Source of the DNA: CAILUF01 sp964505265
GTDB taxonomy: Bacteria > Pseudomonadota > Alphaproteobacteria > Rickettsiales > UBA1997
Assembly: GCA_964505265.1 (NCBI GenBank)
Contig: CAZDGN010000006.1
Span: 1 to 64,000 of the forward strand
Length of the DNA stretch: 64,000 bases
Direction of reading: 5' to 3'
The position numbers and the translations under genes were made by a program. Of this stretch, positions 33,613 to 42,012 are shown in pieces. Below the pieces are notes generated by a model. The model searched no databases and had not been told where the DNA came from. It saw only the letters and a program-made list of their open reading frames with translations. How positions within the stretch are numbered: position 1 is the first letter of the stretch; each line of letters starts with the position of its first letter.

Positions 33613-33687
33613 GCTCTCGTAGCTCAGGGGATAGAGCAGTGGTTTCCTAAACCATGTGCGCATGTTCAAGTCATGCCGAGAGCACCA
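33613..33687 (+). tRNA. tRNA-Arg (anticodon CCU)
   Basis: 75 bases including the encoded CCA. The acceptor stem GCTCTCG/CGAGAGC pairs perfectly. The D arm is GCTCAGGGGATAGAGC, the anticodon loop TTCCTAA (anticodon CCT) with stem GTGGT/ACCAT, and the T arm has the TTCAAGT loop. It reads AGG codons. It begins 23 bases after the CcmG-like gene. Confidence 0.96.
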
Positions 33688-33705
33688 ATTAACTCTATTT
33701 GTAAC

Positions 33706-34332
33706 CTATTTCTTTTTAATTATTTCATTTGGATTGTTTATTTCTGGCAAATCCATATCTTCTAATTTTTCATCATTGACAATCTCAGAGACATCTTCGG
33801 ATTCTTTAAACATTTCAAAATCCTCTTTGAGCAAATTCTTCAAGGCAATTCTTCTTTCTTTTTGTGCCCTATTCATAGCTTTACGGTAAATTATAGCTTC
33901 TTGTTTAATTTTTTTACGCTGATCAGGGGTAAGTTTTTTATACTCATTACTTACTTTTTGATTATAAGCTTTAATATTTTCTGGAAGCTCCCCCCTATCT
34001 CTTTTAGGCTCCTGTTTTGAAAAAATTGTATTAAAATTCATAACCACGACTGTTCCTTTAGAAATTTCCTTATATTTTTTTTGATACTCATTGTTATTCT
34101 TGGTAAGTTCCTGAAAATATTTATTATTAATTTCAGAAAATTTTTTTCTTTGCAATGGGGTAAGTTTTGCAATAGCATCATCAAAATTTTGATATTGAGC
34201 TGGTTTTTTGGGTTTTTGATTAGGAGTTTCTTTTTTATTATTTAAGTTCGCTTGAATTGGCAAGGAATTAACATTTTGTGCGCAAACACTATCTGTTAGC
34301 AAAAAAAGAGTAAAGATGAGAATATTTAGCAT
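33706..34332 (-). CDS. Exported LTxxQ-like protein, second paralogue
   Basis: 208 aa. A signal peptide (about 1-18, ending SVCA) is followed by a Lys/Gln/Glu-rich helical body. It contains LTPLQRKKFSEINNKYF and LTPDQRKKIKQEAIIYRKAM, two LTxxQ-type repeats. Residues about 150-180 match the end of the 193-aa protein at 31112 (RxxALKNLLKEDFEMFK versus a similar FKKNFSIFK). It lies just before the 103-aa paralogue, probably in one unit. Confidence 0.55.
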   Translation of the reverse strand: MLNILIFTLFLLTDSVCAQNVNSLPIQANLNNKKETPNQKPKKPAQYQNFDDAIAKLTPLQRKKFSEINNKYFQELTKNNNEYQKKYKEISKGTVVVMNFNTIFSKQEPKRDRGELPENIKAYNQKVSNEYKKLTPDQRKKIKQEAIIYRKAMNRAQKERRIALKNLLKEDFEMFKESEDVSEIVNDEKLEDMDLPEINNPNEIIKKK

Positions 34333-34338
34333 AATTTA

Positions 34339-34650
34339 TTATAATTCATTAACTTCAAATCCGGTAATTTTTTTTATCTCTTGGCGATGACGCTCATTTT
34401 CTTGCTTTAAAAGCTCTCTTTGTTCTTTACTTAATTTTTTAAACATCTCTTTTCTATTATCCATTTTTTGCTTAACCTCGGGAGAGGAGCTTTCATAAAG
34501 CTTTTGTCTTAATTGGCGCCTAGAAGAAGCTTCTTTATCAATCTTATTTTCAATGACCGCACCTTCAATAGCTTGAGCAAAACTATAATTTGAAAAATTG
34601 ATTGAAAAAACTATCAAAAATAGAAGAAAATGTTTGCGATATTTATTCAT
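34339..34650 (-). CDS. Short exported LTxxQ-like protein
   Basis: 103 aa. A signal peptide (about 1-26, ending YSFAQA) is followed by a charged helix with LSKEQRELLKQENERHRQ, one LTxxQ-like repeat. It is the first gene of a leftward pair with 33706-34332, six bases apart. The function is not known; it resembles a truncated member of the same family. Confidence 0.5.
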   Translation of the reverse strand: MNKYRKHFLLFLIVFSINFSNYSFAQAIEGAVIENKIDKEASSRRQLRQKLYESSSPEVKQKMDNRKEMFKKLSKEQRELLKQENERHRQEIKKITGFEVNEL

Positions 34651-34927
34651 AAAAATTATATTTTAATATTTGTTTTTTTTAAATTTTTTTAGCTTATTTT
34701 TTATAAGAATTATAAGCAATTTTTTTAATTAAATTTTTACTTATTTTTCAATTTTATTCAAAAAAAATTCAAAAAAACCCAAAAAAAACCTATTTTTTTA
34801 AAAAAGTTAATTTTTTTTGTGGACAAATAAAAAAATTTTTTTATTGTTCCGCCCCTCTTATTATTTTTTTTCAAAAATTTTGTATAAGTTTTTTGTTTTT
34901 TATTAATTTATATTTTACTAAAAAGAA

Positions 34928-36271
34928 ATGGAACCAGAACAAGAATATGACCGAAGAGTCTCTTCAAAAATTTATTATCTTCATAATAGCAATAAAAAAG
35001 CTAATAAAAATAATAAACCAGATAACCACTCCATCAAACCAAGTGAAGATTTATCTTCGACCAATAATCTTGTTGCGATAGATGATTATATCAAATTAAA
35101 CTCACCTACAATTCCAGTATATTGTATAAGACCAAATTCAATAAAAAAAGCTGTGAATTTTTTTCAAAAAGAATTTGTTTCTAATAATAATCCAACAGAA
35201 ATTTTATATTCTGTAAAAAGCAATCCAGATCGTCAAGTTTTAAGGCACTTGTTTAATAATGGCATCAAGCATTTTGATGTCGCTTCCCTTTCAGAAATAA
35301 ATTTAATTGACGAGTTATTTGGCAATAAAAATGTCAAGATGTATTTTATGCATCCAATTAAATCTCCAGAATCAATTGCCGACGCTTATTTCAATTATGG
35401 AATAAAAGATTTTTCTTTAGATTCTTTTGACGAGCTAGACAAAATTCTTAAAGCTACAAAAAATGCAAAAGATCTTGGCTTACACATTAGATTATCAATT
35501 CCAAATTCGCATTCGGCGATTGATCTATCTGGAAAATTTGGCATTTTACCATCTGACTCAGCTGGTCTCTTGAGAAAAGCTAGAGCCATCGCCAAAACCC
35601 TTGGTATCTGTTTCCATGTTGGCTCTCAATGTATGGATCCAGTTGAATATAGAAATGCAATCATAATTACCAAAGAAGTCCTCGAGGATTCTGAAGTAAA
35701 TATTGATGTGCTTGATATTGGAGGCGGTTTTCCATCAATTTACCCAACAATGACTCCGCCAAATTTAACTCATTATTTTGATGAAATTTTTGATGCAATT
35801 GAACATCTAAATTTATCTAATAACTGCAAAATATGGTGCGAACCCGGAAGAGCATTAGTAGCCGAATCTGGCTCACTAATAGTTAGAGTTGAGGGCAGAA
35901 AAAATCATATGCTTTACATTAATGATGGAACCTATGGTGGATTGTTTGATGCTGGCTATCCCGGCTTTATTTACCATACCAAGGCTATTAGAATTAAAAA
36001 TGAATCAAAATTATCTTCGGAAAAAATTGCCTTTGGATTTTATGGTCCAACTTGCGACTCACTTGATACTATGAAGGGTCCGTTTTATTTACCAGAAAAT
36101 ATTCAGGCTGGCGATTACATTGAAATTGCTCAACTCGGAGCTTATTCTCGAAGCATTAGAACTGAATTTAATGGTTTTAATAAAAACTTACAAATCGAGG
36201 TAAAAGACCTTCCAATTGAGTCAATGTATCCCGATATTCAAAATCAAAATATAAAAAAAATTAATTCATAA
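34928..36271 (+). CDS. Ornithine/lysine/arginine decarboxylase, alanine-racemase fold
   Basis: 447 aa. A PLP fold-type III decarboxylase of the eukaryotic ODC/LysA group. The PLP Lys is K97 in LYSVKSNPDRQ; HVGSQ, DIGGGFPSIYP and CEPGRALVAESG bind the cofactor phosphate; and YGPTCDSLD carries the catalytic Cys of ODC. It most likely decarboxylates ornithine (or lysine) to a diamine. Residues 1-50 are a polar, Asn/Lys-rich extension not seen in typical ODC, and no later Met offers a better start. The stop is 3 bases before a deoxyhypusine-synthase-like gene, so the two act together. Confidence 0.9.
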   Translation: MEPEQEYDRRVSSKIYYLHNSNKKANKNNKPDNHSIKPSEDLSSTNNLVAIDDYIKLNSPTIPVYCIRPNSIKKAVNFFQKEFVSNNNPTEILYSVKSNPDRQVLRHLFNNGIKHFDVASLSEINLIDELFGNKNVKMYFMHPIKSPESIADAYFNYGIKDFSLDSFDELDKILKATKNAKDLGLHIRLSIPNSHSAIDLSGKFGILPSDSAGLLRKARAIAKTLGICFHVGSQCMDPVEYRNAIIITKEVLEDSEVNIDVLDIGGGFPSIYPTMTPPNLTHYFDEIFDAIEHLNLSNNCKIWCEPGRALVAESGSLIVRVEGRKNHMLYINDGTYGGLFDAGYPGFIYHTKAIRIKNESKLSSEKIAFGFYGPTCDSLDTMKGPFYLPENIQAGDYIEIAQLGAYSRSIRTEFNGFNKNLQIEVKDLPIESMYPDIQNQNIKKINS

Positions 36272-36274
36272 TTT

Positions 36275-37309
36275 ATGGTAAATAAAAAAATTTCAAAAAA
36301 AGATTTACTTAAAAAACAAGTAGAGCATATCGACATTACCTCCTTTGATGCAAGACCAATCATATCACAAATGGACAAAATGTCATTTACCTCAAGAGAT
36401 TTGGCAAGAGCTACTGAAATTTTTAATATGATGTTAGCTGACAAATCATGTTCGGTTATTTTAACTCTTGCTGGTTCAACTTCGGCGGGCGGATGTATGA
36501 AGCTTTATGCCGATATGATTAAATACAATATGGTCGATGCCATAGTGGCAACCGGAGCCTCAATTGTTGATATGGATTTTTTTGAAGCCTTAGGTTTTAA
36601 ACATTACCAAGGTACTCCTTTCATTGATGACAAGTTCTTGCGCGATAATTACATCGATAGAATTTACGACACCTATATCGATGAAGAAGACTTGCAAAAA
36701 TGTGATCATGCTATTTTTGAAATTGCCAATTCACTTAAAGCAAAACCATATTCATCGAGAGAATTTATTGCCGAAATGGGCAAATTTTTGCAAAAAAAAG
36801 CCAAAAAGAAAGATTCATTAATTCAGCTTGCTTATGAAAATAATGTACCGATTTTTTGCCCAGCCTTTACCGATTCATCTGCGGGATTCGGTTTGGTTTT
36901 ACATCAAGTCAAAAATCCAAAATCACATATTACTATCGACTCAATTCGTGATTTCAAAGAATTAACTGATATTAAAATTAAAGCTGGAACCACTGGATTG
37001 CTAATGATTGGTGGAGGAGTTCCAAAGAATTTCGTTCAAGATACCGTAGTTTGTGCTGAAATTTTAGGTAAGGAAGTTGATATGCATAAATATGCAATTC
37101 AAATCACAGTAGCTGACCAAAGAGATGGAGCTTGCTCATCTTCAACTCTAAAAGAGGCTTGCTCTTGGGGTAAGGTAGATGTAGCTTTTGAACAAATGGT
37201 TTATGCCGAAGCTACTTCAGTTATTCCATTACTAGCATCATGTGCATATCACGATGGCAAATGGAAAAAAAGAGTTAGAAAAAATTTTAGCAAATTATTT
37301 AAGGGATAG
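36275..37309 (+). CDS. Deoxyhypusine synthase-like protein (possible homospermidine synthase)
   Basis: 344 aa. It belongs to the deoxyhypusine synthase superfamily: NAD-binding LAGSTSAGG and ATGASIVDMDF, LMIGGGVPKNF, and the catalytic-Lys segment CSWGKVDV with K300 aligning to the enzyme-intermediate Lys. Bacteria lack eIF5A, so such proteins are thought to move aminobutyl groups between polyamines, for example to homospermidine. Coupling to the decarboxylase upstream supports a polyamine role. The exact product is an inference. Confidence 0.87.
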   Translation: MVNKKISKKDLLKKQVEHIDITSFDARPIISQMDKMSFTSRDLARATEIFNMMLADKSCSVILTLAGSTSAGGCMKLYADMIKYNMVDAIVATGASIVDMDFFEALGFKHYQGTPFIDDKFLRDNYIDRIYDTYIDEEDLQKCDHAIFEIANSLKAKPYSSREFIAEMGKFLQKKAKKKDSLIQLAYENNVPIFCPAFTDSSAGFGLVLHQVKNPKSHITIDSIRDFKELTDIKIKAGTTGLLMIGGGVPKNFVQDTVVCAEILGKEVDMHKYAIQITVADQRDGACSSSTLKEACSWGKVDVAFEQMVYAEATSVIPLLASCAYHDGKWKKRVRKNFSKLFKG

Positions 37310-37452
37310 TTAATTTTAATATTGATTTAACCATAAATCATCTTAAAATTAGTTAGCAAAATTATTCGATTTTAATCTTGTACATTAAATTATGTTTAAT
37401 AAATTGATTGAAATTCATTAATATTATTAAATCGCAATCTTAATTCAATTTG

Positions 37453-37950
37453 ATGTTAGAACAGAAATCAATTTTTAAAATCTCGTTTATTTATTTTTTT
37501 GCCGCAATATTAACGGCGATGAATCTTACCAACATAAGAGTTGCCGGAATTAACAATTTGTGGCCTCTTTTTGACCTAATGGCAATTTTTTACTTTGGAA
37601 TCTTTAAAAATCGCTTCGGCTTGGCATTTATTTTTTTTCTTGGAATTTGGAATGATGCCATCAACGGCAATCCTTTGGGTCTTACTTCTCTAAGCTATAT
37701 TATGCTTATAAAAATATTTTCAATTATCAATCAAAGGATTTTATCTAAGGAAAATTTCATTCATATCTGGAAACAATTTGTGGTTTTTTTAATTCTGTTT
37801 TTAATCTTTAAGCTTGTGCTTTTTGTGATAATTTCTGGAAATTTTATTTCAATTAAAATTATGCTGTTTCAATTTGTAATTTCAATTTTTGTTTACATTC
37901 CAATCCATGTATTTTTTGATTATTTAAGCAAAAAATTATTAGAAGAATAA
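37453..37950 (+). CDS. mreD: Rod shape-determining protein MreD
   Basis: 165 aa from the ATG at 37453 (a TTG precedes it at 37450). About five hydrophobic segments and the segment LGIWNDAINGNPLGLTSL, which holds the conserved MreD DxxxxxPLG-type loop, identify it. It is an inner-membrane part of the elongasome. One base separates it from mrdA (PBP2), the usual mreD-mrdA order; mreB and mreC are not adjacent. Confidence 0.8.
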   Translation: MLEQKSIFKISFIYFFAAILTAMNLTNIRVAGINNLWPLFDLMAIFYFGIFKNRFGLAFIFFLGIWNDAINGNPLGLTSLSYIMLIKIFSIINQRILSKENFIHIWKQFVVFLILFLIFKLVLFVIISGNFISIKIMLFQFVISIFVYIPIHVFFDYLSKKLLEE

Positions 37951-37951
37951 T

Positions 37952-39757
37952 ATGCTTCGAGATATTAGAAAAAACAAAATTTTCAATAGACGTGCTATGA
38001 TACTTGGAGTCACCCAATCGGCTTTGTCAGGAATTTTAGTGCTTCGCCTTGGATATTTGCAAATCTGGAAATATGACGAATATAAAAATCAATCGGATAG
38101 TAATCGCATTAAACCCGTAATCAATCCAGCGGGCAGGGGAACAGTTTTTGACCGATATGGTCTCCCATTAACCAGAAATGAAAGCAATTTTAGGCTTTTA
38201 ATTTATCTTGATAAAAAAAATAATATAGAAAAATCTTTGGATAAAATATGTCAAATCCTTGAAACCAGCGAAGAAACTAGAAATCTTTTTTACGCCAAAG
38301 TTAAAAATGCCAAACGCAAAAATGTTATTTCACTAATCGACAATCTTGGTTGGGACGACCTCGCCAGAATTGAAACAAACTTTCATTCATTACCAGGCGT
38401 TTCAATTGAAAGTGGCATCATCAGAAAATATCCCTACCCTGCAGAAACCTCTCATTTCCTTGGATATGTCTCATTGCCAGCTGAAAAAGAAATTGATGAA
38501 AACGAACAAAACCTATTTATGCATCCGGATTTTCGTATTGGAAAAAGCGGAATCGAAAAAACTTTTGACACAGTTTTGCGGGGTAAATATGGAGTAAAAT
38601 ATGTTGAGGTGAATGTTCACGAGGTTCCACTACGAACCTTGTCAATTAAACAACCATCCGAAGGCTCTAGAATAAATTTAACTATTGATTTTGGTTTACA
38701 AAAATTTATTACCGAACGCATCAAAAACGATGTTGCATCGGTTGTAGTTATGGATGTCAAAACTGGAGAAATCCTCGGTTATTGTTCCTCACCGACTTTT
38801 GATCCAAATAATTTTGTAGAAGGCGTATCTAAAGATTATTGGAAACAATTAAATGAAGATCCAAAAAAACCATTAAATAATAAGCCCATCTCGGCACTTT
38901 ACCCACCAGGGTCAACTTTTAAACTTATGGTTGCCCTAGCGGCACTTGAAACAGGTTTCAATCCAGCCACAAGATTTTATTGCAACGGCTCTTATCAGCT
39001 CGGCAAAAGAACTTTTCATTGCTGGCAAGAAAAAGGGCATGGCTCTCAAGATTTAATTGGGGCAATTAAACATTCTTGCAATGTTTATTTTTATAACTTG
39101 GCAAGTCAAATTGGCCACGAACGATTCAATGATGTAGCCAGAAGATTTGGCTTTGGTGAAAAATTTGATATTAGTCTGTACGGATCAAAATCTGGACTTC
39201 TTCCAAGTGACGAGTGGAAGAAAAAAACCTTCAACCAGCCTTGGGTAAAGGGCGACACTTTAAACACCGCAATCGGTCAAGGAAATGTTCTTGGCACTCC
39301 TCTTCAACTTGCAGTTGTTGCCTCAAGAATTGCAAATGGCGGAATTCCTATCAAGCCATATCTTGTAAGAAATAGCAATATTTTTAAACAATATGATGCT
39401 TTAAAAAATGAGCCAATAGTTGATAATAAATTTTTGAAATTAATACAAGAGGGCATGAAAAAAGTAGTAAATGAAGCAGGGGGAACTGCCTTTGGCAAAA
39501 AGATTTTAACTCCTGGATATGAAATGGCCGGAAAAACTGGAACATCACAAGTTATTTCTAAAAGAGAAAAGGAAATGTCCAAAGCCGAAATTGAAAATAA
39601 CGCTAACCATGCAATTTTTATTGGCTATGCCCCAATTCACGACCCAAAATATGCGATTTCAGTTGTTGTTGAGCACGGAAAAAGTGGCTCAATGGCGGCG
39701 GCACCAATTGCCAAAGATGTCTTGATGCAAGCACAGGGTCTTAAAATAAATTTATAA
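37952..39757 (+). CDS. mrdA: Penicillin-binding protein 2
   Basis: 601 aa. A monofunctional transpeptidase of the elongation machinery. It has one N-terminal membrane helix (about 15-33), a PBP dimerisation domain (RGTVFDRYGLPLTRN), then the transpeptidase domain with STFK at 321-324, SCN at 375-377 and KTG at 528-530. It works with MreD upstream. Its presence shows lateral cell-wall synthesis. Confidence 0.96.
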   Translation: MLRDIRKNKIFNRRAMILGVTQSALSGILVLRLGYLQIWKYDEYKNQSDSNRIKPVINPAGRGTVFDRYGLPLTRNESNFRLLIYLDKKNNIEKSLDKICQILETSEETRNLFYAKVKNAKRKNVISLIDNLGWDDLARIETNFHSLPGVSIESGIIRKYPYPAETSHFLGYVSLPAEKEIDENEQNLFMHPDFRIGKSGIEKTFDTVLRGKYGVKYVEVNVHEVPLRTLSIKQPSEGSRINLTIDFGLQKFITERIKNDVASVVVMDVKTGEILGYCSSPTFDPNNFVEGVSKDYWKQLNEDPKKPLNNKPISALYPPGSTFKLMVALAALETGFNPATRFYCNGSYQLGKRTFHCWQEKGHGSQDLIGAIKHSCNVYFYNLASQIGHERFNDVARRFGFGEKFDISLYGSKSGLLPSDEWKKKTFNQPWVKGDTLNTAIGQGNVLGTPLQLAVVASRIANGGIPIKPYLVRNSNIFKQYDALKNEPIVDNKFLKLIQEGMKKVVNEAGGTAFGKKILTPGYEMAGKTGTSQVISKREKEMSKAEIENNANHAIFIGYAPIHDPKYAISVVVEHGKSGSMAAAPIAKDVLMQAQGLKINL

Positions 39758-39762
39758 AAAAT

Positions 39763-40539
39763 ATGTTTATAAAAATCCCTTTTAAAAATCAAAAAATTGA
39801 ATTTTGGGAAATAAAAAACAATGCAAAACTTCTCGTAAAAAAAATCTTTTTTAAGAACGATATTTCAAGAAAAATTATAAGTTATTTGATTTATTTTTAC
39901 TTATTTTTTGTTTATAAAACTTGCAGAAAAAAATTTATCGGCTTTGAAAATCAGACTAATTTTATTGAAAAAAATTCAATAATTTTTTCATTTTGGCATA
40001 ATCGTTTAATGATGATTCCATTTTTATCAAGAAAGATTAAGAAAAAAATTAATAATTTCAACCTAATGACCCTAGCTTCAAGACATGGTGACGGCAGAAT
40101 AGTGGGTGAGGTTATGGAAAAATTTGGCCTAATCTCAGTGCTTGGATCAAGCAAAGACAAAAGAGGGTCGCACAAGGGTATTGAATATTCAAATTTAAAA
40201 AAAATAATTAATGGCTTAAAAAATGGCTACTGCCTAGGCATTACCCCAGATGGTCCTCGCGGACCCAATCAAGAGATTAACGGCGAAATTATTAATATCG
40301 CCAAATTAACTGGCGCTTCATTAATAAATGTTTCTTATTCTTGTTCAAGATTTATTGTAATCAAAAAAAGCTGGGATAAATTTAAAATTCCCCTTCCATT
40401 TTCACGCTTATGTTTTGTGGTTTCAGATAATATATATAAGGTCGATAAAAATATGAGTGAATCGGATTTAGAATCTTTAAAATTTCAAATTCGTGATGAT
40501 TTAAATCACACTCAAAATCTCGCAGACTCTTCCTTATAA
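39763..40539 (+). CDS. DUF374-type lysophospholipid acyltransferase-like protein
   Basis: 258 aa. It carries the DUF374 signature: FSFWHNRLMMIPF (acyltransferase His motif), SRHGDGRIVGEVMEKFG, GSSKDKRGSHKG and GITPDGPRGPNQE. Such proteins are predicted to acylate lipids, possibly lipid A precursors. A membrane-associated N-terminus (LIYFYLFFVYKTC) precedes the domain. It lies 5 bases after mrdA and converges on plsC. Confidence 0.85.
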   Translation: MFIKIPFKNQKIEFWEIKNNAKLLVKKIFFKNDISRKIISYLIYFYLFFVYKTCRKKFIGFENQTNFIEKNSIIFSFWHNRLMMIPFLSRKIKKKINNFNLMTLASRHGDGRIVGEVMEKFGLISVLGSSKDKRGSHKGIEYSNLKKIINGLKNGYCLGITPDGPRGPNQEINGEIINIAKLTGASLINVSYSCSRFIVIKKSWDKFKIPLPFSRLCFVVSDNIYKVDKNMSESDLESLKFQIRDDLNHTQNLADSSL

Positions 40540-40541
40540 AT

Positions 40542-40564
40542 TAATATTTTTGCATAAAATATTA
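40542..40564. terminator. Bidirectional terminator-like hairpin
   Basis: TAATATTTT and AAAATATTA form a perfect 9-base stem around a TGCAT loop, between the convergent acyltransferase genes. The arms are A/T-rich, so it may act in both directions, but it has no long T tract. Confidence 0.4.
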
Positions 40565-40596
40565 GTGCAATTCGCGGTTTTAAAATTTTTATAATC

Positions 40597-41328
40597 CTAT
40601 TTGCTAGCAACAATAGCCAATTTATTTGACGCATCTTCGATGGCTGAAATTAGTTTTTTGTTAAAATCATCTTTGGATAATCCTTGATTAATTGCTGGCA
40701 AAAACTCAATGATTATTACTCCGGGTTTTTTTAAAATTTTATGTTTTGACCAATATAATCCAGAGTTTAAGGCAACAGGAACAATTTTTGTTTCGCAAGA
40801 ATTATACAAGGCGGTAATGCCTGCTTGATAGGGAAAATCTTTGGGGCTTCCAGCAATCGGAACTCTTGTACCTTGCGGAAAAATCACCACACTTTGACCC
40901 AAATTTAAATAAAATCTTGCTTGGGCAATCACATTTTTTAAAGACTTCATGCCACCTTTGCGATCAACGCTGATACCGCTCATAAATTTCAAAAACCAGC
41001 CATAAAACGGAATTTTTTCTAACTCCTTTTTATATGCATATACAGGCCGATTTAAAATTAAGTGCATTACCACCGTTTCCCACATCGATTGATGCTTACA
41101 AGCATAAATACAAGGCTCCTTGAGAATATTTTCTTGGCCTATAATTTTATACTCTATTTTGCACAATTTTTTTAGGACATAAAATGAAAATTGTGACCAA
41201 ATTTTGGCACCAAAATCGCCAATTTTCTTACTTTTAAAAATAAAGGCGGGTGGCAAAAAAATAATTGGAATAATCGCTCCCCAACTATTGATAAATACGA
41301 CAAACAATAAGGATTTTAGATACTGCAT
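40597..41328 (-). CDS. plsC: 1-acyl-sn-glycerol-3-phosphate acyltransferase
   Basis: 243 aa. It makes phosphatidic acid from lysophosphatidic acid at the inner membrane. The catalytic motif is KHQSMWET (H-x4-E rather than the classical H-x4-D), followed by VDRKGG and FPQGTRVPIAG (the FPEGTR-type motif with Gln). An N-terminal hydrophobic helix (about 4-28) anchors it. The His/Glu variant is common in alphaproteobacteria. Confidence 0.9.
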   Translation of the reverse strand: MQYLKSLLFVVFINSWGAIIPIIFLPPAFIFKSKKIGDFGAKIWSQFSFYVLKKLCKIEYKIIGQENILKEPCIYACKHQSMWETVVMHLILNRPVYAYKKELEKIPFYGWFLKFMSGISVDRKGGMKSLKNVIAQARFYLNLGQSVVIFPQGTRVPIAGSPKDFPYQAGITALYNSCETKIVPVALNSGLYWSKHKILKKPGVIIIEFLPAINQGLSKDDFNKKLISAIEDASNKLAIVASK

Positions 41329-41402
41329 TAAAATATATTTTATTGCCTAACTGGATAAGTAAAAGCTTATTTTGAATTTAAGGATTTTATTTTGTGTTAT
41401 GG

Positions 41403-41477
41403 TGGTGCCGGATGTCGGGTTTGAACTGACGACCTACTGTTTACAAGACAGTTGCTCTACCGCTGAGCTAATCCGGC
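41403..41477 (-). tRNA. tRNA-Thr (anticodon UGU)
   Basis: 75 bases including CCA (41403-41405). On the minus strand the acceptor stem is GCCGGAT/ATCCGGC and the D arm GCTCAGCGGTAGAGC. The anticodon loop is CTTGTAA (TGT) with stem CTGT/ACAG, and the T arm holds TTCAAAC. It decodes ACA and, by wobble, other Thr codons. Confidence 0.96.
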
Positions 41478-41531
41478 TTTATTTAAAAAAATTGTAGAAT
41501 TTTAAAGTTAATTTTACAATAAAAAAATTAA

Positions 41532-41578
41532 AAATATTCGGATTACAACTTTTTTTAAAAAGCATAATCCGAATATTT
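41532..41578 (-). terminator. Strong rho-independent terminator of the Ala/Pro/Lys-rich gene
   Basis: A perfect 14-base inverted repeat (AAATATTCGGATTA at 41532-41545, TAATCCGAATATTT at 41565-41578) encloses a 19-base AT-rich loop. On the minus strand it is followed by TTAATTTTTTT. It begins six bases after the stop of the 87-aa exported-protein gene, one of the longest stems in the window, which fits an abundant transcript. Confidence 0.85.
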
Positions 41579-41583
41579 GGCAC

Positions 41584-41847
41584 CTATTTTTTAACAGGAG
41601 CTGGAGCTGGAGCCGGAACTGCAACTGGAACAGCTGCTGGAGCGGTTGCAGCATTTTCTTGAGCTTTCGCTTCAGCTTTTTTAGCTTTTTTAGCTTTTTT
41701 AGCTTTTTTTTCAGCTTTAGGGGCTTCAGCTGGAGCTGGAGCATTAGCAACTACTGGAGCATTAGCTGGAGCGGTAGCTGGAGTTTGAGCATTAGCAACT
41801 GATGCAAACATTGCAAAGATTGCCACGATTAGTGAAAATTTTTTCAT
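41584..41847 (-). CDS. Exported Ala/Pro/Lys-rich low-complexity protein
   Basis: 87 aa. A signal peptide (about 1-20, ending SVANA) is followed by an Ala/Pro body with a central Lys-Ala block (AEKKAKKAKKAKKAEAKA) and a PVAVPAPAPAPVKK end. The pattern resembles histone-H1-like or periplasmic AP-rich linker proteins; no catalytic domain. It ends at a very strong terminator, suggesting high expression. The function is unknown. Confidence 0.65.
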   Translation of the reverse strand: MKKFSLIVAIFAMFASVANAQTPATAPANAPVVANAPAPAEAPKAEKKAKKAKKAKKAEAKAQENAATAPAAVPVAVPAPAPAPVKK

Positions 41848-42012
41848 ATTTTTAAAAATTATTTTGTTTTAAGATAATGCTTTTTTATAAAGCCAACATA
41901 AATTTTTTAGGTTTACATCACTGCTTTTTTAATAGCCTAAGAATTTTATTTTTAAAAAAAAAATTGTCAATATATCAATTAATAAATTACATTAAAAATA
42001 AATAGAATGAAT

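Noticed and set aside
34651..34927. A small gene or regulatory RNA in the A/T tract upstream of the decarboxylase
   Set aside because: Only homopolymer A and T runs and one short C-rich word; no frame or hairpin beyond base composition.
41514..41750. Leu/Lys-rich frame overlapping the Ala/Pro/Lys gene
   Set aside because: It is an alternative frame of the repetitive exported protein and runs through its terminator.
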